Part shown: positions 1 to 7,408 of the stretch, in pieces
Numbering within the stretch: position 1 is the first letter of the stretch
Layout: every line of letters begins with the position of its first letter
DNA from: SURF-24 sp964537965
GTDB taxonomy: Bacteria > Bacteroidota > Ignavibacteria > Ignavibacteriales > SURF-24
Reading direction: 5' to 3'
NCBI GenBank assembly: GCA_964537965.1
Contig: CAZIDB010000169.1
Location: 1 to 10,524 of the forward strand
Length of the DNA: 10,524 nt
The notes under the pieces: generated by a model
The model's database searches: none
Seen by the model: the letters and a program-made list of their open reading frames with translations, nothing else
Told to the model about the DNA's origin: nothing
Program-made: the position numbers and the translations under genes

Positions 1-467
1 TTTTAAATCAATAAGTTACAAACGCACTCTTTTTGCCCGTCAAAAGTCAGGACGCTGCAATCTATACTTTCCGTCAGATGAAGCTTCCGATAATTCGCGT
101 ATATCATACAAATCCGGGATGGGGACCTGAGCCGGGTACGGAAGCATTTGAATATCCTAAATCAGTAGCAGTAACTGATGAAGATCCTAAAGTTATTAAA
201 AACTATCCAAATGGTTTTATTAAAACAGATTTGGATAAAATTTTAAAAGAGAAAGGTTGTAATACTTTATTCCTTTGCGGGCTAAGCGCAACCGGTTGTG
301 TACTTGCAACTTACCATGGCGCTTTGGAAAGAGAATACAAACCGTTTATGATTAAAGAAGCTATTATTAGTAACAATGCTCAATATACAAATGTTATTAA
401 AGATATATGTTCATCAGTTGATTTTGAAACAATGACTATAATGCTTCAATTAGCGCTTAAGAAATAA
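1..467 (+). CDS. Isochorismatase-family cysteine hydrolase, N-terminally incomplete and with an in-frame TAA near the edge
   Basis: This is the C-terminal part of an isochorismatase/nicotinamidase-fold hydrolase; the substrate cannot be told. The core GLSATGCVLAT carries the nucleophile cysteine of the family. The lysine in VIKNYPNGF matches the usual second catalytic residue, and LPIIRVYHTN is the beta strand that precedes the loop in this fold. About 150 codons are present against a usual 180 or so. The third catalytic residue, an aspartate in the first strand, is not in the window. In frame, bases 3-11 read L-N-Q, then TAA at 12-14, then VTNALF. No ATG or convincing ribosome binding site follows; the first possible start is a TTG at 33, which would leave out the first strand. 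I read the gene as running in from the left and interrupted, or as carrying a sequence error at a contig edge. It ends in TAA at 465-467, convergent with the desaturase gene. Confidence 0.75.
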
Positions 468-498
468 GGCCTTTAGAATCTAATTCAATTATTTAAAT

Positions 499-526
499 GC
501 CCCGATTTTCAAATTGGGGCTTTTTT
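499..526 (+). terminator. Intrinsic terminator after the hydrolase gene
   Basis: A nine-pair stem (GCCCCGATT at 499-507 with AATTGGGGC at 512-520, one G-T wobble) closes a four-base TTCA loop and is followed directly by six T (521-526). It lies 31 bases beyond the hydrolase stop codon, so it fits termination of that gene. The desaturase gene converges from the other side. On the minus strand the stem is followed only by short T runs, so termination in that direction would be weaker. Confidence 0.85.
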
Positions 527-569
527 AATTAAAGATATTTACTATGCTGGTGCCGCAAACCGCTTATGA

Positions 570-1574
570 TTATTTTTTTAGATCACGAAAGCCGATTAAT
601 TTTTTTTGATCTTCATCCCATAGATGCAAATACATACTCTTTAAACTTGAACGCAGATTTAATGTAACAACTTCCTGAAAGACAGGGTTATTATTATAAC
701 ATTTCTCAAGCTTGTAATTTGGAATTACCGGACTGAGATGATGAATATGGTGAAATCCAATATTGCCTGTAAACCATTGTATAACTTTAGGAAGCTTATA
801 ATATGAACTTCCCTGCATAGCTGCTAAAGAAAAATCCCAGTTGTTTTTATCTGCCCAGTAAGTATTTTCAAATTGGTGCTGAACATAAAACAGCCAGTTG
901 CCTGCAGAAGCAGCAAAGAAAACTATTGGCAATTGCACCATCAAATATGCTTCTAATCCGACAAACCAAATCAATGTACCCACAATTAGAATAATTACAA
1001 GATCTGTCCAGTAAACATTTGACTGAACTTTCTTAAACACTTTATTTCTTGAAGTAGGAAACCTGTACCATAGAACAAAAATTATTGCCGGGATAAAGAA
1101 AAACAAAAATAAAGGATGACGATACATTCGATATTTCAACTTGCCCCATTTAGTTCTTTGCAGATATTCATTAACGGTTAAAGTATAAACGTCTCCAATT
1201 CCACGGTTTTCCAGGTTACCGGCATTTGCATGATGAATGCCATGCCCTTTCCTCCAGTAAAAATAGGGCGTCCAGGTGATAAAACTGCAGAGTATGCCAG
1301 TCCAGTTATTAGCTTTCTTTGAATTAAAGAATGACCCGTGGCCGCAATCGTGCTGGATAATAAATATTCGTACCTGGAACCCTGCAGCAGTGATTGCCAG
1401 AAGAAGAGTTAACCAGTAACTTACATCCAATGAAAGATACATAGCATACCAGATTGCAATAAACGGTAATATTGAATTACTCAACTGCCAGATACTTTTC
1501 CAAGTATGAGATGATTGATATTTTATGACAAGATTTTTCCACTCGTTGGAAGTAATCTTAGATATTGTTTCCAT
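570..1574 (-). CDS. Membrane acyl-lipid fatty acid desaturase, Bacillus Des-like
   Basis: A 334-residue integral membrane di-iron desaturase that would put a double bond into acyl chains of membrane lipids. All three histidine boxes are present: HDCGH (75-79), HGIHH (111-115) and HHIHH (275-279). A further histidine lies in FYVQHQFE (233). Hydrophobic segments lie at about 34-48, 53-74, 91-105, 156-170 and 190-224. Phrases such as SLDVSYWLTL, GDVYTLTVNEY, GSSYYKLPKVIQWFTGNIG and LSPVIPNYKLE match my memory of the Bacillus subtilis delta-5 desaturase Des closely, so I place it in that group; regiospecificity is not proven. The frame stays open to 1691, but I chose the ATG at 1574 because AAAGGAA lies just upstream and the extra 39 residues look unlike the family. 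No histidine kinase or response regulator like DesK/DesR is adjacent. Confidence 0.93.
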   Translation of the reverse strand: METISKITSNEWKNLVIKYQSSHTWKSIWQLSNSILPFIAIWYAMYLSLDVSYWLTLLLAITAAGFQVRIFIIQHDCGHGSFFNSKKANNWTGILCSFITWTPYFYWRKGHGIHHANAGNLENRGIGDVYTLTVNEYLQRTKWGKLKYRMYRHPLFLFFFIPAIIFVLWYRFPTSRNKVFKKVQSNVYWTDLVIILIVGTLIWFVGLEAYLMVQLPIVFFAASAGNWLFYVQHQFENTYWADKNNWDFSLAAMQGSSYYKLPKVIQWFTGNIGFHHIHHLSPVIPNYKLEKCYNNNPVFQEVVTLNLRSSLKSMYLHLWDEDQKKLIGFRDLKK

Positions 1575-1671
1575 CAATTTCCTTTCAAAACTGAACTGCT
1601 GAAAATTGTAATTAACAGTATTCAGGATTTTCTTAATAGCTTTACAACACCACAAAGTGAATGAATAGTTC

Positions 1672-1705
1672 AATGCTGAAAACGACAGCATTTTTACAAA
1701 ATGCT
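1672..1705 (-). promoter_or_regulatory. Two overlapping, mutually exclusive hairpins upstream of the desaturase gene
   Basis: AGCATTTT (1687-1694) and AAAATGCT (1698-1705) form a perfect eight-pair inverted repeat with a three-base loop. AATGCTG (1672-1678) and CAGCATT (1686-1692) form a perfect seven-pair repeat with a seven-base loop. Both use the arm at 1687-1692, so only one can form at a time. The block lies about 100-130 bases before the desaturase ATG. If it is transcribed as leader RNA it could switch between two folds. No T run follows, so termination is not indicated. Confidence 0.35.
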
Positions 1706-1813
1706 AATTCATGTTGTTTTAGTATAAAGATAGCGAGTTTAAGGAATTTGAATTGTAAAAGTAATGTAAAATTATTTTGAAGAATAAATGAGTGAGAAGT
1801 ATTTAAAGATAGA

Positions 1814-1935
1814 GGCTGACTAAAAATTAGCGCAAAGGTCATTGTGAGGAGTAAAACGACGAAGCAATCTTTCGATTACTAAAAATGAGATCACTTCGCT
1901 TTGCTCGTGATGACAATTTTACTTTTTAGTCAGCC
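1814..1935. repeat. Palindromic intergenic repeat with 13-base terminal inverted repeats
   Basis: The ends GGCTGACTAAAAA (1814-1826) and TTTTTAGTCAGCC (1923-1935) are perfect inverted repeats. Inside, the left half (GTCATTGTGAGGAG, then GACGAAGCAATCT) is an imperfect inverted copy of the right half (GAGATCACTTCGC, then GCTCGTGATGAC), so the whole 122 bases can fold into one long stem. It contains no reading frame. It begins 10 bases beyond the UPF0182 stop codon. The inner words resemble a dispersed repeat I recall from many bacterial genomes (GTCATTGCGAGG with GAAGCAATCTC), so a non-autonomous mobile or REP-like element is likely. The rest of the 371-base gap (1575-1945) shows only the hairpins listed separately; I recognise no gene or clear promoter there. 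Confidence 0.7.
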
Positions 1936-1945
1936 CCATAATATT

Positions 1946-4777
1946 CTATTTTACTTTTTCTGATAATTGCTTCAGATAGTTCTGTAACTTCTCAAGTTCT
2001 TTTGAAGATTCGTTGAATTTCTTTTCTCCCAAATATTTCAAGTAGTTATCAAAGGCTTCGTTTGCATTTCTAATAAGCTGGCTATTAGTTATTACCGGTT
2101 CTTCTTTTGCACTCTGAATTTTCTGTTCTGTTACGGGCAATGGTTGTTCTGTTTTATTAAACAAACCCTGTAATGCTTTTTCAAATGTTTCACCATAACT
2201 TAAATTATCGCCGTGCATAACAACAACAAGTCTCAATTCAGGATACGCAGCAGTTACCGCCTGCAGGTAAATTGGCTCTACATAGAACATAGTTTTATCA
2301 ACCGGAATAGCAAGAGTGTTTCCCCTTATTACATCTGAGCCGCGTTGATCCCATAAAGTTAACTGGCCTGATAGAAATCGATCCTGGTCAATTTTTGTCT
2401 CAACCTGTTGCGGACCAAGCACGCTTTTTTCTTTGGTGAATTTATAAGCAAGAAATTTACCGTAATTCTCACCATCGCACATACCAGTAATCCATCCTAT
2501 TGATACCTGTCTGTTCTTTGGAGTAAAGGGGAGAACGAGGGTAAACTGAGGTTTATTATGCTCAGGCAGTTGCCACATTATATAATACGGATCAACCGGT
2601 TTAACATCTTTGTAATACTTTTCCGTAGCTCTTATCCACAAATCTTCCTGGTTATAAAATACCCGCGGATCGTTCATATGATATTTTGAGTAAACAGATC
2701 CTTGTACAAGTAATAAATCTTTAGGATATCTTATATGAGCATAAACTGATTTAGGCATTTCGTCTTTTTTCTTTAGCAGCTTTGGATAAATTTTATTCCA
2801 GACTTTAATAATCGGATCCTTATCATCGAAGATATAAAAATTAACTTCACCGCTGAATGCATCAATGACTGCTTTAACAGAGTTGCGGATATAATTTTCA
2901 CTGTCAAGGATTCCGGCAATTTTGTTTTCTAATACTCTTGCTGTTTCACCTTCTTTAAATTCTATCCTTTCATCCGATGAAAACGGTTCGCTATAAGGGA
3001 AATAATGAGAAGTCGTGTAAGCATCAATTATCCAGTACAATTTTCCATCTGCAAGAATAACATAAGGATCCTGATCGAATTTAAGGAAAGGCGCCAGCAG
3101 TTGTACTCTTTCTTCTATTTGCCTGTGGAATAAAATTCTGCTGTTCTCAGTTGTATAAGATGAAAACAGGAATGAACTTCCGTCAAACTTCCATCCGAAT
3201 AAAAATTTACGCCAGAAATTACTTATCTCAACACCGCTTTTTGCTTTATAGTTATAATAAACATTATCCTCACCACTTGGATAATCAAATTCATCTTCTT
3301 TAGAATTAACAACGACATGAGTGTTTGTAACTTCACCATAATAAATTCTTGGCTGCTCAACTTTTAAATTTGGGAACTCACTTACCGGAGGGATATTTTT
3401 TATTAAAAGATGCGGTAATCCCTCAGGAGTAAATTCACTTACTGAAGCTAAGGTAATTCCAAATCCATGTGTGTACTTAAACATCCGGTTAACAAAAGTC
3501 TGGCTTTGTTGCGGAAGGTTATTAACTTCAAGTTCCCTTGCTGATATCATTGTTTGTCTGTATTTATTATCATAAGTATAGCGGTCAACATCTACATCAG
3601 TAAATTCATAATAAAGTCTTATTTCCTGAAATTGTTTATACACTGCCTGAAGTGCATGCCAGTCCCATAACCTGATATTATCAAAAATAGCCGGATTGCT
3701 ATCCACAGTTGTCTGCGAAAAATCTCCTGTTACAGGATATTCTCTTTCCTCAATATTGTTAAGTCCGAATCCGTATCTCGTTAAATGAATATTGTTTGAG
3801 ATGTAAGGGACTTCGAAAGTAATTTCATTTGGTTGTACACGAAGCCATTGAAATAAACCCGGAATTGCGACAAGGGCAACGAACCATGTTAAAAAAAGTA
3901 CTGCTAATGTTGATAATATAAATGCAATCCTTAATTGTCTGAATCTTTTAAAAATATTCTGGAATCTTTTCTGAACTGCTTTTCTTAAAACCGGAATTAA
4001 AAATACTGACGCAAATATCAGGCTAATTAAAATAATAACACTATAAGCCGGCAGCAGAATGTTAACATCTGTCCAACCCGGACCAGCAACCACACCTGTT
4101 TTGGAATACATAAGTGTATAGCGGTCAAGGTATTTTCCTAATGTAAGTATCAGAAGTAATATGCCAATATTAATATAGAGCTGATTAAATTGTTGATCTG
4201 CATTTTCAACCGGATATTCAAATCGGGGTGTTTCACCGCTTAAACTTACAAACACTGAAATGATAATCGCGATGAGTGAAATAAATGATAAATTGAACAG
4301 AAGTGAATACAGACTTTGAAGAAAAGGAAGTTTGAACAGATAGAAACCAGCATCATTATTAAAAATTGGTTCGGTTACTCCTGCCGGTACCGCGTAAAAG
4401 AATTTTAAAATTGTATCCCAGTTTGAATATCCCCAAGATCCTCCAATAAATATGGCTATGATTAAAACCATATTCCTGATAACTTTTTTATACCTTGTAA
4501 TTTTCATTGTCAAAAGGAATACTATCAACCCGCTTATTATTGCTCCCGCAATTGAATATTCTGCCTGGTTGAAAATTGACACCCAGAATCTGTCATCATA
4601 GCCTAAAGATTGAAACCAAAGCAGTTCACCATAAAAATCCATATACCAGAAAAAGAAAACAGTAAATAATCCCAGGAACGCTCCAAGAGTTACAAATGAT
4701 TTTTTACTTTTTCTTAAACCGATGTAAAGAAGTAACACTGTGGCAGCAATTAAGATAAATAGAATGGCGTTGTACAT
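1946..4777 (-). CDS. UPF0182 (COG1615) family large membrane protein of unknown function
   Basis: A 943-residue protein with about eight hydrophobic segments in the first third (near 3-21, 27-47, 74-91, 101-117, 153-178, 201-216, 241-262 and 284-306). A long soluble part of some 600 residues follows, probably outside the cytoplasmic membrane. The family is recognised from DFYGELLWFQSLGY near residue 50, from VQPNEITFEVPYISNNI, TRYGFGLNNIEEREYPV just after the last membrane segment, and from a C-terminal tail beginning LIRNANEAFDNYLKYL, which is charged and helical. Length is normal for UPF0182. Its function is not established, and nothing in this window explains it. It follows the deacetylase gene by 129 bases on the same strand, with a possible weak terminator between. 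The ATG at 4777 has only a weak GAGA upstream. The stop is TAG. Confidence 0.92.
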   Translation of the reverse strand: MYNAILFILIAATVLLLYIGLRKSKKSFVTLGAFLGLFTVFFFWYMDFYGELLWFQSLGYDDRFWVSIFNQAEYSIAGAIISGLIVFLLTMKITRYKKVIRNMVLIIAIFIGGSWGYSNWDTILKFFYAVPAGVTEPIFNNDAGFYLFKLPFLQSLYSLLFNLSFISLIAIIISVFVSLSGETPRFEYPVENADQQFNQLYINIGILLLILTLGKYLDRYTLMYSKTGVVAGPGWTDVNILLPAYSVIILISLIFASVFLIPVLRKAVQKRFQNIFKRFRQLRIAFILSTLAVLFLTWFVALVAIPGLFQWLRVQPNEITFEVPYISNNIHLTRYGFGLNNIEEREYPVTGDFSQTTVDSNPAIFDNIRLWDWHALQAVYKQFQEIRLYYEFTDVDVDRYTYDNKYRQTMISARELEVNNLPQQSQTFVNRMFKYTHGFGITLASVSEFTPEGLPHLLIKNIPPVSEFPNLKVEQPRIYYGEVTNTHVVVNSKEDEFDYPSGEDNVYYNYKAKSGVEISNFWRKFLFGWKFDGSSFLFSSYTTENSRILFHRQIEERVQLLAPFLKFDQDPYVILADGKLYWIIDAYTTSHYFPYSEPFSSDERIEFKEGETARVLENKIAGILDSENYIRNSVKAVIDAFSGEVNFYIFDDKDPIIKVWNKIYPKLLKKKDEMPKSVYAHIRYPKDLLLVQGSVYSKYHMNDPRVFYNQEDLWIRATEKYYKDVKPVDPYYIMWQLPEHNKPQFTLVLPFTPKNRQVSIGWITGMCDGENYGKFLAYKFTKEKSVLGPQQVETKIDQDRFLSGQLTLWDQRGSDVIRGNTLAIPVDKTMFYVEPIYLQAVTAAYPELRLVVVMHGDNLSYGETFEKALQGLFNKTEQPLPVTEQKIQSAKEEPVITNSQLIRNANEAFDNYLKYLGEKKFNESSKELEKLQNYLKQLSEKVK

Positions 4778-4845
4778 AATAATCTCTAACTTTTAAGGCA
4801 AAATAAGTAATTCTTAAATAATAACTGCTATAAGATTTTGTGGTT

Positions 4846-4873
4846 AAAAGAAGATGGATGAGCACATCATCTT
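4846..4873 (-). terminator. Possible weak terminator after the deacetylase gene
   Basis: Read on the minus strand, AAGATG and ATG pair with CAT and CATCTT (plus-strand span 4851-4873). This gives nine pairs with one bulged C and a TGCT loop, followed by CTTTT (4850-4846). It lies about 34 bases beyond the deacetylase stop at 4907. The short T run makes it weaker than the terminator at 499-526, so transcription may continue into the UPF0182 gene. Confidence 0.4.
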
Positions 4874-4906
4874 TACTTAAATAAATGGGTTAAACTGTTA
4901 TTGAAA

Positions 4907-5995
4907 TCAGTTGTGAATTATCTTTTTGAAGATATCTATCCCGACATCAATTATAGAATCATCAGGAAGAAATTTTGGATTGTGCAATCCTTGCCTTTCT
5001 CCTTTTGCTGTACCAAGCCAGAACATAAATGAAGGATAAAGTTTAGTGAAGAAACCGAAATCCTCGCCGGTCATTTTAGGACCACAATCAATAAAATTAT
5101 AATCTTTTGAAAGCAGGGAAGAGTATTGCTTAAATAAATTCTCATTTACAACACCTTCGCTGTAGAGCGGACCTTTATGCAAATTGAAATTAATTCCTTT
5201 AATTGATTTCAGTTCATCCAGTATGTGTTTTAATTCATTATAAAACTTTACGGAGCTTTCCATATTCATTGTCCGGATTGTACATTCGGCTCTTGTTAAG
5301 GAAGGAATAATATTTCTTGCTGTACCTGAAGAAATTTTTCCATAACCGAAAATTATTCTTTCAGTCTTTCCTTTGATAAGTGAATCGACTTTATCAAGGA
5401 ATAATCTGAAAGCATCAAATGAATGAACGCCATTTTCCGGGAAGGCGACATGAGCGCTCTTACCATAAATCTCGATGTCGACTTCAAATGCAGAAGCAAA
5501 TAAAATTCCGCTTGTTGATGCGATTGTGCCGAAATCACATTCATCAGTTACATGAAGAGCGAAAGCTTTCTCAATTTTGAATTTATTAAGAATACCTGAA
5601 GCAATTACTTTCTCTGCACCGCCGCCACCTTCTTCTGCAGGCTGGAATAAAAAAAGTATGTTCCGATCAACTTTATTCTCAACTACATATTTCATGAATC
5701 CGTAAAGTATAGATGAGTGAACATCGTGGCCGCAGGCATGCATACAATTATTCTTAGATGAGAATTCAAATCCTGTTTCTTCTATAATTGGTAAAGCATC
5801 AATGTCTGCACGGAAAAGTAAATACCCATTATTATTAACAGTGTATTCAACAAGCAAACCTGTTTCAAGCGGATGATGGATTTTTATTACAGGCAACTTT
5901 GATATGGTATCCGTGAGCAATTTTGTAGTTTCAAATTCCTGGAACATAAGTTCGGGAATCTGATGAAGTTTATGTCGTAATTCAATTGGTGTCAT
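4907..5995 (-). CDS. dapL: M20D family metallo-deacetylase, likely N-acetyl-diaminopimelate deacetylase
   Basis: A 362-residue cytoplasmic zinc amidohydrolase of the M20 family. Its likely job is to remove acetate from N-acetyl-LL-diaminopimelate, giving LL-DAP for lysine and cell wall synthesis. Candidate metal and catalytic residues are Cys88 and His90 in MHACGHD, Glu121/Glu122 in QPAEEGGGGAE, His148 in ALHV and His338 in GLHNPKF. KSAHVAFPE near 179-187 starts the dimerisation insert, and MTGEDFGFF and FMFWLGTA lie near the end. These phrases match Bacillus YkuR (DapL) as I remember it. M20D proteins also include hippurate and amino-acyl hydrolases, so substrate rests partly on the dapA-dapB-dapH-lysC genes just upstream. 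I chose the ATG at 5995 because GAAGG sits six bases before it; a TTG two codons earlier would also be in frame. The name dapL is also used for an unrelated aminotransferase. The stop is TGA. Confidence 0.85.
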   Translation of the reverse strand: MTPIELRHKLHQIPELMFQEFETTKLLTDTISKLPVIKIHHPLETGLLVEYTVNNNGYLLFRADIDALPIIEETGFEFSSKNNCMHACGHDVHSSILYGFMKYVVENKVDRNILFLFQPAEEGGGGAEKVIASGILNKFKIEKAFALHVTDECDFGTIASTSGILFASAFEVDIEIYGKSAHVAFPENGVHSFDAFRLFLDKVDSLIKGKTERIIFGYGKISSGTARNIIPSLTRAECTIRTMNMESSVKFYNELKHILDELKSIKGINFNLHKGPLYSEGVVNENLFKQYSSLLSKDYNFIDCGPKMTGEDFGFFTKLYPSFMFWLGTAKGERQGLHNPKFLPDDSIIDVGIDIFKKIIHN

Positions 5996-6000
5996 ACGCA

Positions 6001-6046
6001 ACCTTCAAGGTTTGGATGTTGTCTCCAGGTCGTAACCCTTGAAGGT
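6001..6046 (-). promoter_or_regulatory. Stem-loop that would sequester the deacetylase ribosome binding site
   Basis: In the minus-strand transcript, ACCTTCAAGG (6046-6037) is perfectly complementary to CCTTGAAGGT (6010-6001), with a 26-base loop. The second arm contains the GAAGG that serves as ribosome binding site for the ATG at 5995. The same arm is itself a palindrome, AACCTT-C-AAGGTT at 6000-6012. If the stem forms, it would hide the binding site. This is a structural reading of the sequence; a regulatory role is inferred. Confidence 0.5.
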
Positions 6047-6097
6047 ACTGCAACGTGACAGGAATAAAGAAGTTGTTGTAAAAGTAATTTTGCAATC

Positions 6098-6126
6098 ATT
6101 ACAATCTTAAAATATTCTTCTAACAA
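6098..6126 (-). promoter_or_regulatory. Candidate promoter for the deacetylase gene
   Basis: On the minus strand TTGTTA (6126-6121) and TGTAAT (6103-6098) are spaced 17 bases apart, with four and five matches to the primary sigma-factor consensus. It is about 100 bases upstream of the deacetylase ATG and just before the stem-loop over its ribosome binding site. In AT-rich intergenic DNA such matches arise by chance, and Bacteroidota-type promoters differ, so this is tentative. Confidence 0.25.
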
Positions 6127-6164
6127 AATAATTAATTAGTGCGAAAAATGAAAAACACGATAAG

Positions 6165-6211
6165 GACCTTCAAGGTTATTCATTTAATCTTGCGAGAGAA
6201 CCTTAAAGGTT
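6165..6211. repeat. Second ACCTTnAAGGT inverted pair, abutting the lysC stop codon
   Basis: GACCTTCAAGGTT (6165-6177) and AACCTTAAAGGTT (6199-6211) are inverted copies matching at 11 of 13 positions, with a 21-base loop. Each arm is also palindromic on its own. The right arm touches the lysC TAA (6212-6214). No T run follows on the minus strand, so it is not a typical terminator. It is the same kind of unit as the pair at 6000-6046. Apart from these units and the candidate promoter, the gap between the two genes shows nothing I recognise. Confidence 0.65.
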
Positions 6212-7408
6212 TTATAGTTTAAATTCGCGTACAATCGCTTTTACTGCTTCAGGCTTATATTGATTTTCAATTAAACAGGAAATTGCAATTTCAGATGTAG
6301 TAACAAGTTTGATAGGAATCTTTTTCATCGCTTTAAAAAAACTTGCTGCAACACCAATACCGCTGCGCATCCCAATTCCGACAATGGATAACTTAACAAA
6401 ACCGGTGTGGTAAACAATCTCCCATTTACCTAAACCTTTAAATACTTTTTTCAACGCAGCTTCAAGATGCTTTTTCTTTTCTTCAACAATTGTAAAAGAC
6501 ACTTCGAGATTATTGCCGGTATTGATTATGGAAATCATATCAACATTCAAACCTTCCAACGCAACCTTTTCGAATAATTTCTTTATCAGGTTATAATCCA
6601 CAGGAATATTTTTAATGAACACCTGTGCCTGGTTTTCCATTATGCTGCAGCCTGTTACCGAAGGCTGCTCAATCATTTTACTTTCTGCCATAACATAACT
6701 TCCTTCTTCATCTGAAAATGTTGAACCGCAATAGATTGTTATACCAAATTTTTTTGCAATTTCTACCGAACGGCTGTGAAGCACTTTAGCGCCAAGACTT
6801 GCCATCTCAAGCATTTCATCGTAAGAAAAATATTTAATTTTTTTTGCGTCGGGATGAAGTCGTGGATCAATCGTATATATTCCCGCAACATCGCTGTAAA
6901 TTTCACAGTTGAAACCGAGCGCTGCAGCAAGTGCAACGGCAGAAGTATCAGAGCCTCCTCTTCCAAGTGTAGTTAGATCGCCTTCATCAGTTACTCCCTG
7001 GAATCCGGTTACAACAAGAACATCATTCGATTTTAGCAGAGTTAAAATTCTTTTCTTATTGAAGCTCTTTATTTTAGCTTCGTTGAAGTTCTCTGTAGTT
7101 TTTATTCCTGCCTGGAATGCGTTCAATGATTTACTTCTATATCCAAAAGACTGAATTGCCATTGATAGTAGTGAAACAGAAATCTGTTCACCTGTAGTTA
7201 ATAACATATCAAGTTCGCGTGGATTCGGATTTGGAGTTATCTCCTTTGCAAGCTTTATCAATCCATCTGTAGTTTTTCCCATTGCCGAAACTACAATAAT
7301 AAGTTTGTATCCTTTCTTAATTTTCTTTTCGATTTGCTTAGCGACATTAAGAATCTTTTCTGCCGAGGCGACTGAACTGCCGCCATACTTTTGCACTACT
7401 GCTTTCAT
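6212..7408 (-). CDS. lysC: Aspartate kinase (aspartokinase), monofunctional
   Basis: A 398-residue cytoplasmic enzyme that phosphorylates L-aspartate, the first step towards lysine, threonine and methionine. The N-terminal kinase domain has VQKYGGSSVAS (5-15), MLLTTGEQIS (68-77), LTTLGRGGSDTSAVALA (145-161), IYSDVAGIYTIDPR (170-183) and the MASLGAKVLHSRSVEIA motif (202-218). Two ACT-type regulatory repeats follow from about 250, ending with LVTTSEIAISCLIE, which in relatives binds the feedback amino acid. Length fits the short LysC type (about 400 residues), with no homoserine dehydrogenase fused. The ATG at 7408 overlaps the dapH stop as TAATG, which suggests translational coupling. Met245 (ATG at 6676) lies at about the point where Bacillus LysC restarts to make a separate beta subunit, but the upstream binding site here is poor. 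Confidence 0.97.
   Translation of the reverse strand: MKAVVQKYGGSSVASAEKILNVAKQIEKKIKKGYKLIIVVSAMGKTTDGLIKLAKEITPNPNPRELDMLLTTGEQISVSLLSMAIQSFGYRSKSLNAFQAGIKTTENFNEAKIKSFNKKRILTLLKSNDVLVVTGFQGVTDEGDLTTLGRGGSDTSAVALAAALGFNCEIYSDVAGIYTIDPRLHPDAKKIKYFSYDEMLEMASLGAKVLHSRSVEIAKKFGITIYCGSTFSDEEGSYVMAESKMIEQPSVTGCSIMENQAQVFIKNIPVDYNLIKKLFEKVALEGLNVDMISIINTGNNLEVSFTIVEEKKKHLEAALKKVFKGLGKWEIVYHTGFVKLSIVGIGMRSGIGVAASFFKAMKKIPIKLVTTSEIAISCLIENQYKPEAVKAIVREFKL

Noticed and set aside
1642..1842. 66-codon minus-strand frame upstream of the desaturase
   Set aside because: Hydrophobic but without a binding site or recognised homology; it overlaps the hairpins and the palindromic repeat, so it is most likely chance.
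5353..5544. 63-codon minus-strand frame within the deacetylase gene
   Set aside because: It is another frame of a well-supported gene.
6776..7154. Two overlapping plus-strand frames opposite lysC, and a minus-strand frame at 6763-6966
   Set aside because: All lie wholly within lysC, which is a clear full-length gene, and have low-complexity or unfamiliar translations.
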